Source: Streptomyces olindensis
Lineage (GTDB): Bacteria; Actinomycetota; Actinomycetes; Streptomycetales; Streptomycetaceae
DNA length: 64,000 nt
Direction of reading: 5' to 3'
NCBI GenBank assembly: GCA_000696115.1
Contig: JJOH01000006.1
Location: 62,001-126,000, forward strand
Shown: positions 1-7,634 of the stretch, in pieces
How positions within the stretch are numbered: the stretch's first letter is position 1
Layout: each line of letters begins with the position of its first letter
Notes under the pieces: model-generated
Databases searched by the model: none
What the model was told of the DNA's origin: nothing
The model's input: the letters and a program-made list of their open reading frames with translations, nothing else
Translations under genes and position numbers: made by a program

Positions 1-17
1 CTTTCTTCAAGTAGTTC

Positions 18-23
18 TAGACT
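18..23 (+). promoter_or_regulatory. -10 box of nur, leaderless type
   Basis: TAGACT lies 13 bp before the GTG start of nur, so transcription would begin at or within a base of the start codon. No convincing -35 box or Shine-Dalgarno sequence is seen. The window begins only 17 bp upstream, so further operator sequence cannot be judged. Confidence 0.45.
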
Positions 24-30
24 CGTCCGT

Positions 31-468
31 GTGGTGAGCACCGACTGGAAGAGCGATCTGCGGCAGCGCGGCTACCGGCTGACCCCGCAGCGGCAACTCG
101 TGCTCGAAGCCGTGGACACCCTGGAACACGCGACCCCCGACGACATCCTCGTGGAAGTGAGGAAGACGGCGTCGGGGGTCAACATTTCCACGGTGTACCG
201 CACGCTGGAGCTGCTGGAGGAGCTGGGGCTGGTCAGCCACGCGCACCTCGGGCACGGGGCACCGACGTACCACCTCGCGGACCGGCACCACCACGTCCAC
301 CTGGTGTGCCGGGACTGCCAGAACGTCATCGAGGCGGACGTCTCCGTGGCCGCCGACTTCACGGCGAAGCTGCGGGCCGAGTTCGGGTTCGACACCGACA
401 TGAAGCACTTCGCGATCTTCGGCCGCTGCCAGGACTGCACGCTCAAGGCTTCAACTACCGAGTCGTAG
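31..468 (+). CDS. nur: Nickel uptake regulator Nur (Fur family)
   Basis: This is a 145-residue Fur-family repressor. In Streptomyces, Nur binds DNA with nickel and represses nickel transport and the Fe superoxide dismutase gene. The N-terminal winged helix (about 1-82) contains the recognition segment NISTVYRTLELL. The metal ligands I recall from the Nur structure are all present at the expected numbers: His33, His86, His88 and His90 for the M-site, and His70, His72 and His126 for the nickel site. CxxC pairs occur at 93/96 and 133/136. GTG at 31 or 34 could start the protein. A YgfZ-like gene follows 10 bp downstream. Identification is strong because nickel-site residues separate Nur from Zur and FurA. 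Confidence 0.95.
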   Translation: MVSTDWKSDLRQRGYRLTPQRQLVLEAVDTLEHATPDDILVEVRKTASGVNISTVYRTLELLEELGLVSHAHLGHGAPTYHLADRHHHVHLVCRDCQNVIEADVSVAADFTAKLRAEFGFDTDMKHFAIFGRCQDCTLKASTTES

Positions 469-478
469 GCTTACGGAT

Positions 479-1444
479 ATGAAGAGCCCCCTGCTGACCC
501 TGCCCGGCGCCGTCCCCGCCGAGGGCGTGGACGAAGGCGTCGCCGCCCACTACGGCGACCTGTTCCGCGAGCAGCGCGCCCTCGCCGACGGCACCGGCTT
601 CGTGGACCTCTCGCACCGCGGGGTCGTCACCGTCACCGGCGAGGACCGGCTCGCCTGGCTGCACCTGCTGCTCACCCAGCACGTCAGCGAGCTCCCGCCG
701 GGCCAGGCCACCGAGGCGCTGATCCTGTCCGCCAACGGCCACATCGAGCACGCGCTGTACCTCGTCGACGACGGCGCGACCGTCTGGGCCCACGTGGAGC
801 CGAACACCCAGGACGCGCTGATCGCGTACCTGGAGTCGATGAAGTTCTTCTACAAGGTCGAGGTCGCCGACCGCACGGCCGACACCGCCGTCGTCCACCT
901 CCCGGCCGGCTCCATCGCCGAGGTCCCCGAGGGCGCCGTCGTCCGCGAGACGCCGCACGGCCGGGACCTGTTCCTGCCGCGCGCCGGCCTGGAGGCGTTC
1001 GCCGCGCAGGCCGGGCCGCCCGCCGGGCTCCTCGCCTACGAGGCGCTGCGCGTGGAGCAGCACCGGCCCCGGCTCGGCTTCGAGACCGACCACCGCACCA
1101 TCCCGCACGAGCTGGGGTGGATCGGCTCGGCGGTGCACCTGCAGAAGGGCTGCTACCGGGGCCAGGAGACGGTCGCCCGGGTGCAGAACCTGGGCAAGCC
1201 GCCGCGCCGGCTGGTCTTCCTGCACCTGGACGGCAGCGAGGTCCACCTGCCGCCGGCCGGCACCGAGCTGCGCCTCGCGGACGACGGCCCCGACGGACGG
1301 AAGATCGGCTTCGTCACGACCTCCGTACGCCACCACGAGCTGGGCCCGGTCGCCCTCGCCCTGGTGAAGCGGAACGTGCCCGTGGACGCGCCCCTGGTGG
1401 CCGGTGACACGGCCGCCGCCCAGGAAGTCGTCGTCGAGCCGTAA
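479..1444 (+). CDS. Folate-binding protein YgfZ/GcvT-type, Fe-S cluster maintenance
   Basis: The 321-residue product has the aminomethyltransferase (GcvT) fold and the YgfZ signature KGCYRGQE near residues 222-229, whose Cys is needed for function in known YgfZ proteins. Family members bind folate and help assemble or repair iron-sulfur clusters. They are not true glycine-cleavage enzymes. The gene starts with ATG 10 bp after nur, so it may be read through from the nur promoter. It ends convergently with dtd. Length is normal for the actinobacterial family. Confidence 0.88.
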   Translation: MKSPLLTLPGAVPAEGVDEGVAAHYGDLFREQRALADGTGFVDLSHRGVVTVTGEDRLAWLHLLLTQHVSELPPGQATEALILSANGHIEHALYLVDDGATVWAHVEPNTQDALIAYLESMKFFYKVEVADRTADTAVVHLPAGSIAEVPEGAVVRETPHGRDLFLPRAGLEAFAAQAGPPAGLLAYEALRVEQHRPRLGFETDHRTIPHELGWIGSAVHLQKGCYRGQETVARVQNLGKPPRRLVFLHLDGSEVHLPPAGTELRLADDGPDGRKIGFVTTSVRHHELGPVALALVKRNVPVDAPLVAGDTAAAQEVVVEP

Positions 1445-1463
1445 CGCTTGTAGACCTTTCGGG

Positions 1464-1889
1464 TCAGATTTCGATCAGCACGGTGAACGGGCCGTCGTTC
1501 GTCAGTGATACACGCATCGCCGCCCCGAAGCGGCCCGTGGCCACCGTCGCGCCCAGCGAGCGCAACTGGGCGACCACCTCGTCGACCAGCGGCTCCGCGA
1601 CATCGCCGGGGGCCGCGGCGTTCCAGGTGGGGCGGCGGCCCTTGCGGGCGTCGCCGTAGAGCGTGAACTGGCTGATCACCAGGAGCGGGGCGTCGATGTC
1701 GCTGCAGGACTTCTCGTCGTGCAGCATGCGGATCGACCACAGCTTGCGGGCCAGCTGGGCCGCCTTCTCCTTGGTGTCCTCGTGGGTGACACCGACGAGG
1801 ACGCACAGCCCCTCGCCCTGGATCTCCCCCACGGTCTCGCCGTCCACGACGACGCTCGCGCCGTCCACCCTCTGCACCACTGCTCGCAT
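1464..1889 (-). CDS. dtd: D-aminoacyl-tRNA deacylase
   Basis: The 141-residue protein has the usual DTD length and both active-site motifs: SQFTLYGD at 73-80 and GPFT at 133-136 (canonical GPxT). DTD removes D-amino acids and glycine wrongly attached to tRNAs, and it works in the cytoplasm as a homodimer. It is convergent with the YgfZ-like gene and divergent from rsiG, with about 210 bp between the dtd and rsiG starts. Confidence 0.95.
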   Translation of the reverse strand: MRAVVQRVDGASVVVDGETVGEIQGEGLCVLVGVTHEDTKEKAAQLARKLWSIRMLHDEKSCSDIDAPLLVISQFTLYGDARKGRRPTWNAAAPGDVAEPLVDEVVAQLRSLGATVATGRFGAAMRVSLTNDGPFTVLIEI

Positions 1890-2101
1890 ACGTCCATCAT
1901 GCAGGGCGGTGAAGTCAGCGCCGCGCGTGGTGTGCGCATGGCCCGAAAGGGTGGTTTGCGCCGGGCGCCAACTGCCTGTGCTGGACCGTATTTTGCTGCT
2001 TACCCGCCCATCTGGGGTCTATCGGGGGCACTCGTTCCCATAGCGGCCACTTGGGGTGGCACGATGCATGCACACACCGGTCGAGGGGACGGTCGAGGCA
2101 C

Positions 2102-2743
2102 ATGAGCACACCAAGCACCGGGCAGCAGCCGGGGGCTGTCTGGTCGACGTACACGGGGATCACGGGGATCGGGGCGCCGGAGTACCACCGGCCCCCCACG
2201 CAGCGCACCGACAGCCCGCGCCTGCCCTCGGACACTCCCGAGCACCACCTGGCCGCACTGAGCCTGCCCGAGCTGCGCACGCTGCGCCGCGGGGCCCAGC
2301 GCGACGAGGCCGACCTCAGCTACGTACGGCGGCTGCTGCAGGGGCGGATCGACATCCTGCGCGCGGAGCTGGCACGGCGTACCCCGCAGGGCGAGGCCGC
2401 CGTCGCCGCGCCCGCCGAGGCGTCCGTCGTCGAGCGGCTCGCCGAGATCCTGCGCGACGCCCCCGCCCGGCACCGCTCCTCCGCCCGGCACGTGACCCTG
2501 GGCACGCCCCAGGGCGAGGAGTACCGGCGGCTGGCCGCCGAGATGCTCGCCGAGGTCGAGCTGTCCGACCTGGGCGCGCGCACGGACCTGGAACTGAACG
2601 CGGGGATCGGGCGGCTCGTGCGCTACGAGCAGCAGGTCTCCCGGCGCCGGCAGCGGCTCCAGCGCACGGCCGACGAGTGCAGCGCGGAGATCGCCCGCCG
2701 GTACCGCGAAGGGGAGGCGCAGGTCGACGACCTGCTGGTGTGA
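2102..2743 (+). CDS. rsiG: Anti-sigma factor RsiG, c-di-GMP-dependent WhiG inhibitor
   Basis: The 213-residue helical protein carries two copies of the RsiG signature E(x)3S(x)2R(x)3Q(x)3D: residues 69-84 (E69, S73, R76, Q80, D84) and 176-191 (E176, S180, R183, Q187, D191). In streptomycetes these two antiparallel helices hold a c-di-GMP dimer. The loaded protein sequesters the sporulation sigma factor WhiG. The first 50 residues look disordered. ATG at 2102 is preferred over an upstream in-frame start at 2051, because the extra 17 residues are unlike the family. Both motifs are intact, so c-di-GMP control of WhiG should be functional. Confidence 0.93.
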   Translation: MSTPSTGQQPGAVWSTYTGITGIGAPEYHRPPTQRTDSPRLPSDTPEHHLAALSLPELRTLRRGAQRDEADLSYVRRLLQGRIDILRAELARRTPQGEAAVAAPAEASVVERLAEILRDAPARHRSSARHVTLGTPQGEEYRRLAAEMLAEVELSDLGARTDLELNAGIGRLVRYEQQVSRRRQRLQRTADECSAEIARRYREGEAQVDDLLV

Positions 2744-2807
2744 GCGCCCCTGGGGGCGTCGGGGAGAGCCGGTCGGATATTCACGCGACACCGACCGGCC
2801 CTCCCTT

Positions 2808-2813
2808 TAGCGT
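2808..2813 (+). promoter_or_regulatory. -10 box, leaderless type, of the Eis-like gene
   Basis: TAGCGT sits exactly 12 bp before ATG 2820, placing the expected transcription start on the A of the start codon. The same hexamer at the same distance precedes devE, devA and the methyltransferase at 17284. Confidence 0.5.
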
Positions 2814-2819
2814 GAGGCC

Positions 2820-4082
2820 ATGGACCCCACTTCCCGTGCCGACGGCGTCGACGTACGTCCCGTCACCGAAGCCGAGTTCACCGACTGGCTGCGGGCCGTG
2901 AACACCGGCTTCCTGCGGGTGCCCGTGCTGTCCGACGAGGAGATCGAGGGACGCCGCGAGCGGTTCGTCCCGGGCCGCTACCTCGGTGCCTTCGACGGCG
3001 GCCGGTGCGTGGCGACCTTCCGCTCCTTCGACCAGGAGCTCACGGTCGTGGGCGGGGCGAGGGTCGCGGCCGACGCCGTCTCGGGCGTCACCGTCCACCC
3101 CACCCACCGCCGCCGCGGGCTGCTCAGCGGCATGATGGCGCGGGACCTGGCCGCCGCGAAGGACCGCGGGGACGTCGTCGCGACACTGATCGCCGCCGAG
3201 TACCCGATCTACGGCCGCTACGGCTTCGGACCGGCGACCTGGACGGCCGAGTGGACGGTCGACGTGCCGCGCTCCGGCCTCGACGCCCGCTGGGCGGGCC
3301 CGGCGGACGGCGGGCGGATCGACCTGGTGGACGGCGAGGAGGTCCGCAAGCTCGGCCCCGACCTGCACGCGCGGCTGTGCCGCCGCCAGCCCGGCGCGAT
3401 CGACCGCGACGAGCTGTGGTGGAAGTGGAACACCGGCGCCGTACGGGTCGAGCCGTCCTGGAAGCAGCCCTTCTTCGCCGTGTACCGCTCCGAGTCCGGC
3501 GAGGTCGAGGGCATGGCCTCCTACGACGTGGACGACAACTGGGGCGATGCAAAGCAGCCGTTGAACACGGCCACCGTGAGATGGCTGATCGGCGTCACCC
3601 CGGCCGCCGAGCGCGCCCTGTGGCAGTTCCTCTGCTCCATCGACTGGGTCGTGCGGGTCAAGAGCGGCTACCGGGCGCCCGACGACCTGCTCCCGCTGCT
3701 CCTGCCGGACCCGCGCGCGGCCGCCGTCACGTCGCTGGCGGACTGGCTGTGGGTGCGGATCCTCGACGTCGGACGGGCGCTGGAGGCGCGGACGTACGAG
3801 GCGGAGGGGACGCTGGTGCTGGAGGTCGCCGGGGTGGACGGGCTGACCGGCGGGCGCTACCGGCTGGAGGCCTCCGCCGAGGGGGCGTCCTGTACGCCGA
3901 CCCGCGAGAGCGCCGACCTCGAGGTGGGCCTGGGCGACCTGGGGGCGCTGTGGCTCGGTGACGAGTCGGCGGTGCGGCTCGCGGCGATCGGGCGGGTGCG
4001 GGAAGAACGAGCGGGCGCCGCCCGGAAGGCCGACGCCCTGCTGCGTACGTCCAGGCGGCCGTGGTGCCCGGACCTGTTCTGA
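2820..4082 (+). CDS. Eis-family GNAT N-acetyltransferase
   Basis: The 420-residue protein matches the three-part Eis family: an N-terminal GNAT domain with an acetyl-CoA loop ([15 protein letters not shown], about 92-106), a second GNAT-like domain, and a C-terminal sterol-carrier-like domain. The protein ends in DLF. In Eis enzymes the C-terminal carboxylate acts in catalysis. Mycobacterial Eis acetylates aminoglycosides and protein or peptide amines, while streptomycete members have mostly unknown substrates. The gene appears leaderless and monocistronic. Substrate cannot be inferred. Confidence 0.85.
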   Translation: MDPTSRADGVDVRPVTEAEFTDWLRAVNTGFLRVPVLSDEEIEGRRERFVPGRYLGAFDGGRCVATFRSFDQELTVVGGARVAADAVSGVTVHPTHRRRGLLSGMMARDLAAAKDRGDVVATLIAAEYPIYGRYGFGPATWTAEWTVDVPRSGLDARWAGPADGGRIDLVDGEEVRKLGPDLHARLCRRQPGAIDRDELWWKWNTGAVRVEPSWKQPFFAVYRSESGEVEGMASYDVDDNWGDAKQPLNTATVRWLIGVTPAAERALWQFLCSIDWVVRVKSGYRAPDDLLPLLLPDPRAAAVTSLADWLWVRILDVGRALEARTYEAEGTLVLEVAGVDGLTGGRYRLEASAEGASCTPTRESADLEVGLGDLGALWLGDESAVRLAAIGRVREERAGAARKADALLRTSRRPWCPDLF

Positions 4083-4233
4083 GCCGCTCCCTTCTGCCGG
4101 TGGACAGGGACCCGCATCCGTAGCGAGCTGTTCGGTTGTGGTTGTTGTGCGGTGGTCCCGGCTCGGCGGGGCTCCCGGCTCCCCTCCGGAAGGGAGTCCC
4201 GCGGCGGGTGGCCAACCTCCTGGAGGTCTGACC

Positions 4234-4308
4234 ATGTCGCTCAAGTTGGCGACCAACTTCACTGTACTTATCTCCGCTTGGAAGCGTCTCATAACCACCT
4301 TTCCGTGA
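4234..4308 (+). CDS. Possible 24-residue peptide upstream of devE
   Basis: ATG 4234 follows an excellent Shine-Dalgarno GGAGG (4222-4226) with 7 bp spacing. It opens a frame encoding MSLKLATNFTVLISAWKRLI plus four residues, ending just before the devE -10 box. The frame spans the AAGTTGGCGACCAACTT palindrome. The peptide is cationic and amphipathic with no recognisable family. It could be a leader peptide, a small protein, or chance. The Shine-Dalgarno sequence is the only positive evidence. Confidence 0.3.
   Translation: MSLKLATNFTVLISAWKRLITTFP
4243..4259 (+). promoter_or_regulatory. Palindromic operator upstream of devE
   Basis: AAGTTGGCGACCAACTT has perfect 7-bp arms around a 3-bp centre. 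Its first base lies 103 bp before the devE GTG. A near-identical palindrome lies at the same distance before devA. The likely ligand is DevE and/or DevA (GntR-type regulators), which is an inference from position. Confidence 0.6.
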
Positions 4309-4333
4309 ACTGCCGAAAGATGGCGGGAAGTTG

Positions 4334-4339
4334 TAGCGT
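4334..4339 (+). promoter_or_regulatory. -10 box of devE, leaderless type
   Basis: TAGCGT lies 12 bp before GTG 4346. The surrounding GTTGTAGCGTT is repeated at the devA promoter. Confidence 0.55.
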
Positions 4340-4345
4340 TGAGTC

Positions 4346-5248
4346 GTGGACCCGGAACACGCCTCCGTCAATGGACGGAAGAGGTCGCTACGGCCACAGC
4401 GGACACATCACGAGGTGGCCGACGAGCTGCGCGCCCGGATCAGGTCGGGCGCGCTGCGGCCGGGTGAACGCATGCCCACCCAGGCCCAGCTGGCACAGGA
4501 GTTCGGCGTCGAGCGCGGGGCGGTGCGCCAGGCGTTGCGCATCCTGCAGTCCGAGGGGTTGCTCACCAATGTGTCCAAGGGCAGTCCGGCGACCGTGGCT
4601 CCCGATCCCGCCGGGGCGCTGACCGGCCCGGAAGCCCCGCCCCTGCCCACGACGGTGGCCCTCGCGCCCCGGATCGCGGCGGCGTTCGCGGCGGAGCACG
4701 TCGAGATCGACGCCGTGTGCCTCACCTCCATCTCCCTCACCCTCGCAATCGGCGAGCCGCTGCGCCAGATCCACGCCGGACGGCTGAAACCGGCCAAGGT
4801 CGACGTCCGGGTGCTGCTGCCGAGCCGGGACATCGACCTCGCGTTCCCGGTGCCGGTCGAGGGGCGCCGCGACGACTGGGTGCACGAGCGCTGGCTGGCG
4901 ATGCGCAACGCGCAGGGGCAGGTGCTCCAGCACAACCTGCTGGCCCTGCGCGCCACGCACGGCATCGACGTCCAGGTGAGGTTCCGGGCGCTGCCCTTCA
5001 CCCCGCCGGTGAAGCTGTACCTCCTCAACGGGGAGGAGGCGCTGTTCGCGTACTACACGCTGACGCGCCGGGAGGCCGAGATCGACCACGAGCACCTGGA
5101 GATGTACGACGCCCAGGGCACCCAGTCGATGCTGTTCTCCTTCCAGCAGGGGCCGGGCCTGCGCGACACGACGTTCGTGGAGCAGTCGCACCTGTGGTTC
5201 AACGCGCTGTGGGAGACGATCAGTTCGGAGCTGGTGCTCACGAGCTGA
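4346..5248 (+). CDS. devE: GntR-type developmental regulator DevE
   Basis: The 300-residue protein has a GntR winged helix (about 28-85: LRARIRSGALRPGERMPTQA, then the recognition helix around VERGAVRQALRIL) and a C-terminal domain shared with DevA. From the literature I recall, devE and devA are duplicated GntR-like genes of Streptomyces with distinct roles in aerial growth and sporulation. A 158-bp tract (4887-5044) is almost identical to devA while flanking sequence is clearly diverged. No ligand is known. The start is set by the -10 box and by equivalence with devA. Confidence 0.85.
   Translation: MDPEHASVNGRKRSLRPQRTHHEVADELRARIRSGALRPGERMPTQAQLAQEFGVERGAVRQALRILQSEGLLTNVSKGSPATVAPDPAGALTGPEAPPLPTTVALAPRIAAAFAAEHVEIDAVCLTSISLTLAIGEPLRQIHAGRLKPAKVDVRVLLPSRDIDLAFPVPVEGRRDDWVHERWLAMRNAQGQVLQHNLLALRATHGIDVQVRFRALPFTPPVKLYLLNGEEALFAYYTLTRREAEIDHEHLEMYDAQGTQSMLFSFQQGPGLRDTTFVEQSHLWFNALWETISSELVLTS
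4887..5044 (+). repeat. Tract near-identical to devA 6097-6254
   Basis: Aligned base by base, this 158-bp segment differs from 6097-6254 at four positions, including unchanged synonymous sites. Sequence on both sides shows the much lower identity expected of old paralogues. This suggests gene conversion between devE and devA. Confidence 0.75.
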
Positions 5249-5249
5249 C

Positions 5250-5438
5250 CTACCGGGCGGGCCCCGTGATCAGCAGCGCGAGCACGACCGCTCCCGCGGA
5301 GCTGACAGCCGGGCTCTTGGCCTTGATGCCCACGGTGAGAAGGATCAGCCCGACGATTCCGGCCGGGCCGTACTTCCACTGGACGAGCTGCTCGAAGGCG
5401 ACGACGAAGGCGGCGGAGAGGAGAGCGAGGGCGGGCAT
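5250..5438 (-). CDS. Small membrane protein between devE and devA
   Basis: The 62-residue frame starts at ATG 5438 behind GAAGGGGGAA. An upstream in-frame start at 5489 lacks a ribosome site and would cross the operator. The peptide is almost entirely hydrophobic with two or three predicted membrane segments (residues 1-16, 24-38 and 44-60). It sits between the two dev regulators, convergent with devE and divergent from devA, so the palindrome at 5480-5496 could control it as well. No known domain is recognised. Confidence 0.7.
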   Translation of the reverse strand: MPALALLSAAFVVAFEQLVQWKYGPAGIVGLILLTVGIKAKSPAVSSAGAVVLALLITGPAR

Positions 5439-5479
5439 CGGATTCCCCCTTCGGAAGCAAAACTTCCGCCAACTGAGGT

Positions 5480-5496
5480 AAGTTGGCAACCAACTC
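5480..5496 (+). promoter_or_regulatory. Palindromic operator between the small membrane gene and devA
   Basis: AAGTTGGCAACCAACTC has 6-bp perfect arms and matches the devE operator at 14 of 17 positions. It starts 103 bp before the devA GTG, as at devE. Extra half-sites (CCAACT at 5469, GAGTTG at 5502, two CAACT units near 5535 and 5545) make this region denser in sites than the devE copy. Confidence 0.6.
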
Positions 5497-5570
5497 TGAT
5501 TGAGTTGTCCCCACTTGGCCCCTAGCTATAAACAACTTTCAAACAACTCCCGTCAGATGGATCAGAGTTG

Positions 5571-5576
5571 TAGCGT
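5571..5576 (+). promoter_or_regulatory. -10 box of devA, leaderless type
   Basis: TAGCGT lies 12 bp before GTG 5583, with flanks matching the devE promoter. Confidence 0.55.
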
Positions 5577-5582
5577 TTGGTC

Positions 5583-6455
5583 GTGACCCAGGAGAACGTG
5601 GCAGTGAACGGCAGCAGAAGGCTCTCGCCCCAGGAGATCGCCGACAACCTGCGGGAACGTATCCGCGCGGGTGAGCTCAGGCCCGGGGACCGCCTGCCCA
5701 CCCAGGCCGAACTCGCCGAGGAGTTCGGTGTGGAACGTGGCGCCGTCCGCCAGGCCCTGAAGGCGCTCCAGGAGGACGGGCTCCTCACCAACGTCAGCAA
5801 GGGCAGCCCGCCGCGGATCGCCGCGCCCGCCCCGGCCCGGGGTGAACCCCAGCGGACCATGGTGGGGCTGGCGCCGCGTCTGACGGAGGCGTTCTCGGTC
5901 CCGCGCGTCCGCGTCGACGTCGTCTGCCACACCGCGGAGACGCTGATGGTCGCCATCGGAGAGCCGCTCCGGCTGATCCACGAGGGCCGTATCCGCCCCG
6001 AGTCGATCGACGTCCGCATCCTCGTCCCGTCCCGGGACATCGAACTGGCATTCCCCGTGCCCGTGGAGGCGCACGGCGACGACAACCCGGTCCACCAGCG
6101 CTGGCTGGCGATGCGCAACGCGCAGGGGCAGGTGCTCCAGCACAACCTGCTGGCCCTGCGCTCCACGCACGGCATCGACGTCCACGTGACGTTCCGGGCG
6201 CTGCCCTTCACGCCGCCGGTGAAGCTGTACCTCCTCAACGGGGAGGAGGCGCTGATCGGCTACTACATGCTGACCAGGCGCGCGGAGGAGTGGGGCAGTC
6301 AGACCCTGGACATGTACGACGTCCTGGGCTCGCAGTCCCTCCTCTTCTCCTTCGTGAAGCGGGCGGGGCGGCGGGACGCGGCGTTCGTGGAGGAATCCCA
6401 GAAGTGGTTCGACGCCCTCTGGGAAACCATCACCACGAACCTGACACTCTCCTAG
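5583..6455 (+). CDS. devA: GntR-type developmental regulator DevA
   Basis: The 290-residue protein has an N-terminal winged helix (about 13-72, with PTQAELAEEFGVERGAVRQA) and the same C-terminal ligand-type domain as DevE. In S. coelicolor, devA is needed for normal aerial hyphae and spores and is co-transcribed with devB, as I recall. GTG 5583 is chosen because its position relative to the -10 box equals that of devE. The devA stop TAG shares its last base with the GTG start of devB, so the two are translationally coupled. Confidence 0.88.
   Translation: MTQENVAVNGSRRLSPQEIADNLRERIRAGELRPGDRLPTQAELAEEFGVERGAVRQALKALQEDGLLTNVSKGSPPRIAAPAPARGEPQRTMVGLAPRLTEAFSVPRVRVDVVCHTAETLMVAIGEPLRLIHEGRIRPESIDVRILVPSRDIELAFPVPVEAHGDDNPVHQRWLAMRNAQGQVLQHNLLALRSTHGIDVHVTFRALPFTPPVKLYLLNGEEALIGYYMLTRRAEEWGSQTLDMYDVLGSQSLLFSFVKRAGRRDAAFVEESQKWFDALWETITTNLTLS
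6097..6254 (+). repeat. Tract near-identical to devE 4887-5044
   Basis: This is the partner of the conversion-like tract in devE, with four mismatches in 158 bp. Confidence 0.75.
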
Positions 6456-7195
6456 TGACTTCTGATACGACGCAGACTGGTGCGGTGACGGCATCGACCG
6501 AAGACTTGCGGAAACTGCTCGCTCCTGTTCGTTACGTCCTCTGGGACCTCGACGGTCCGATCTGCCGGCTGTTCGCCGGTTACCCGGCGGACGATGTCGC
6601 CCGGAAACTGGTGAAGTTGATCCAGGGGCGTGGGCTGGGCGGGCTGCTCAGGGAGGAGGAACGTTCCCACCCGGATCCGCAGGCCGTGCTGCTCGGCGTC
6701 AACGAGCGGCACCCGGACAGCGATCTGATCACCCTGCTCGAGGACTGGCTCACCCAGCAGGAACTCGCCGCCGTTCCGACCGCGTGGCCCACGCCGTACG
6801 CGGATCCGCTGATCAGGACGTGGTCGGCGCTGGGGGCGAGGTTCGCCATCACCACGAACAACTCCGCGCTCGCGGCGGCCTCCTACATCGAGACCCGGTA
6901 CCTCAAGGGCTGCTTCCCCTACATATACGGGCGCACCAAGGACCTCGCCCAGATGAAGCCGCACCCCCACTTCCTCTCCCAGGCCCTGAAGTCCCTGGGC
7001 GCGGACCCGTCGCAGGCGCTGATGCTGGGCGACGCGCGGACGGACTACGAGGCCGCGCAGGAACTGCACGTGCCGTTCCTGGGCTACGCGCGCGACGACG
7101 AGAAACTGAACCTGCTGGTGAACGCGGGCGTCGAACCGACCCACATCGTGCGCTCCCTGGAAGAGGTGCTGGTCGCGCTGAAGGGTGGGAACTGA
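6455..7195 (+). CDS. devB: HAD-superfamily hydrolase DevB
   Basis: The 246-residue product shows HAD motifs: motif I LWDLDGPICRLF near residue 30, where the second Asp is present but the usual DxDxT is altered to DLDGP, motif II ITTNNS, a Lys before HPHFL, and motif IV MLGDARTDYEAA. It is probably a phosphatase of a small metabolite. It starts at GTG 6455, overlapping the devA stop by one base. GTG 6485 is an alternative. Co-transcription with devA suggests a role in the same developmental step. Confidence 0.85.
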   Translation: MTSDTTQTGAVTASTEDLRKLLAPVRYVLWDLDGPICRLFAGYPADDVARKLVKLIQGRGLGGLLREEERSHPDPQAVLLGVNERHPDSDLITLLEDWLTQQELAAVPTAWPTPYADPLIRTWSALGARFAITTNNSALAAASYIETRYLKGCFPYIYGRTKDLAQMKPHPHFLSQALKSLGADPSQALMLGDARTDYEAAQELHVPFLGYARDDEKLNLLVNAGVEPTHIVRSLEEVLVALKGGN

Positions 7196-7634
7196 CCCAC
7201 CGCGACCACGAATACCCCCCTCTGGTCGAACGGGGCCGCCCCGAGGGACTAACGTTCCGGCACGCCTTCCAACTCCCGGTCCCTGCCGACGCGTCGTGCT
7301 CGTCAATTGGGAGCGCGAGTGCGTTCTCACGGCGTGGGGCCGTACCCCGGTGCCGGTTCGGGCCGGCTGGGAGGTGGTTGCCTTGAGGCTTCTGCGGAGG
7401 TCGTGGACACGGTGGTGACCGTGGGGCACCAGCTCGGCTGGTGGTGACGACGGCCCCGACCGGGTGACCGGCCGGGACCACCGTTTTCCCATGCGCGTAA
7501 CCGCACAGGTAGCGCAGCGTCACGGTTACCTCATTGAGACCAGGGATCACCCGACTCGAGTCGTGGGGGCATCGGTGCGGCGATAGGCTCTGCAAAACTT
7601 TCCGGAGTCTCGCACTTTGATCCAGGAGCAGCCG
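7196..7634. other. Intergenic region devB to APH-like gene
   Basis: No gene is supported in these 439 bp. Features seen are a hairpin CACCAGC-TCG-GCTGGTG (7427-7443) without a T-run, a perfect palindrome CGACTCGAGTCG (7552-7563), and a -10-like TAGGCT (7584-7589). The palindrome overlaps the expected -35 position of the downstream gene, so it may be an operator. Confidence 0.4.
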
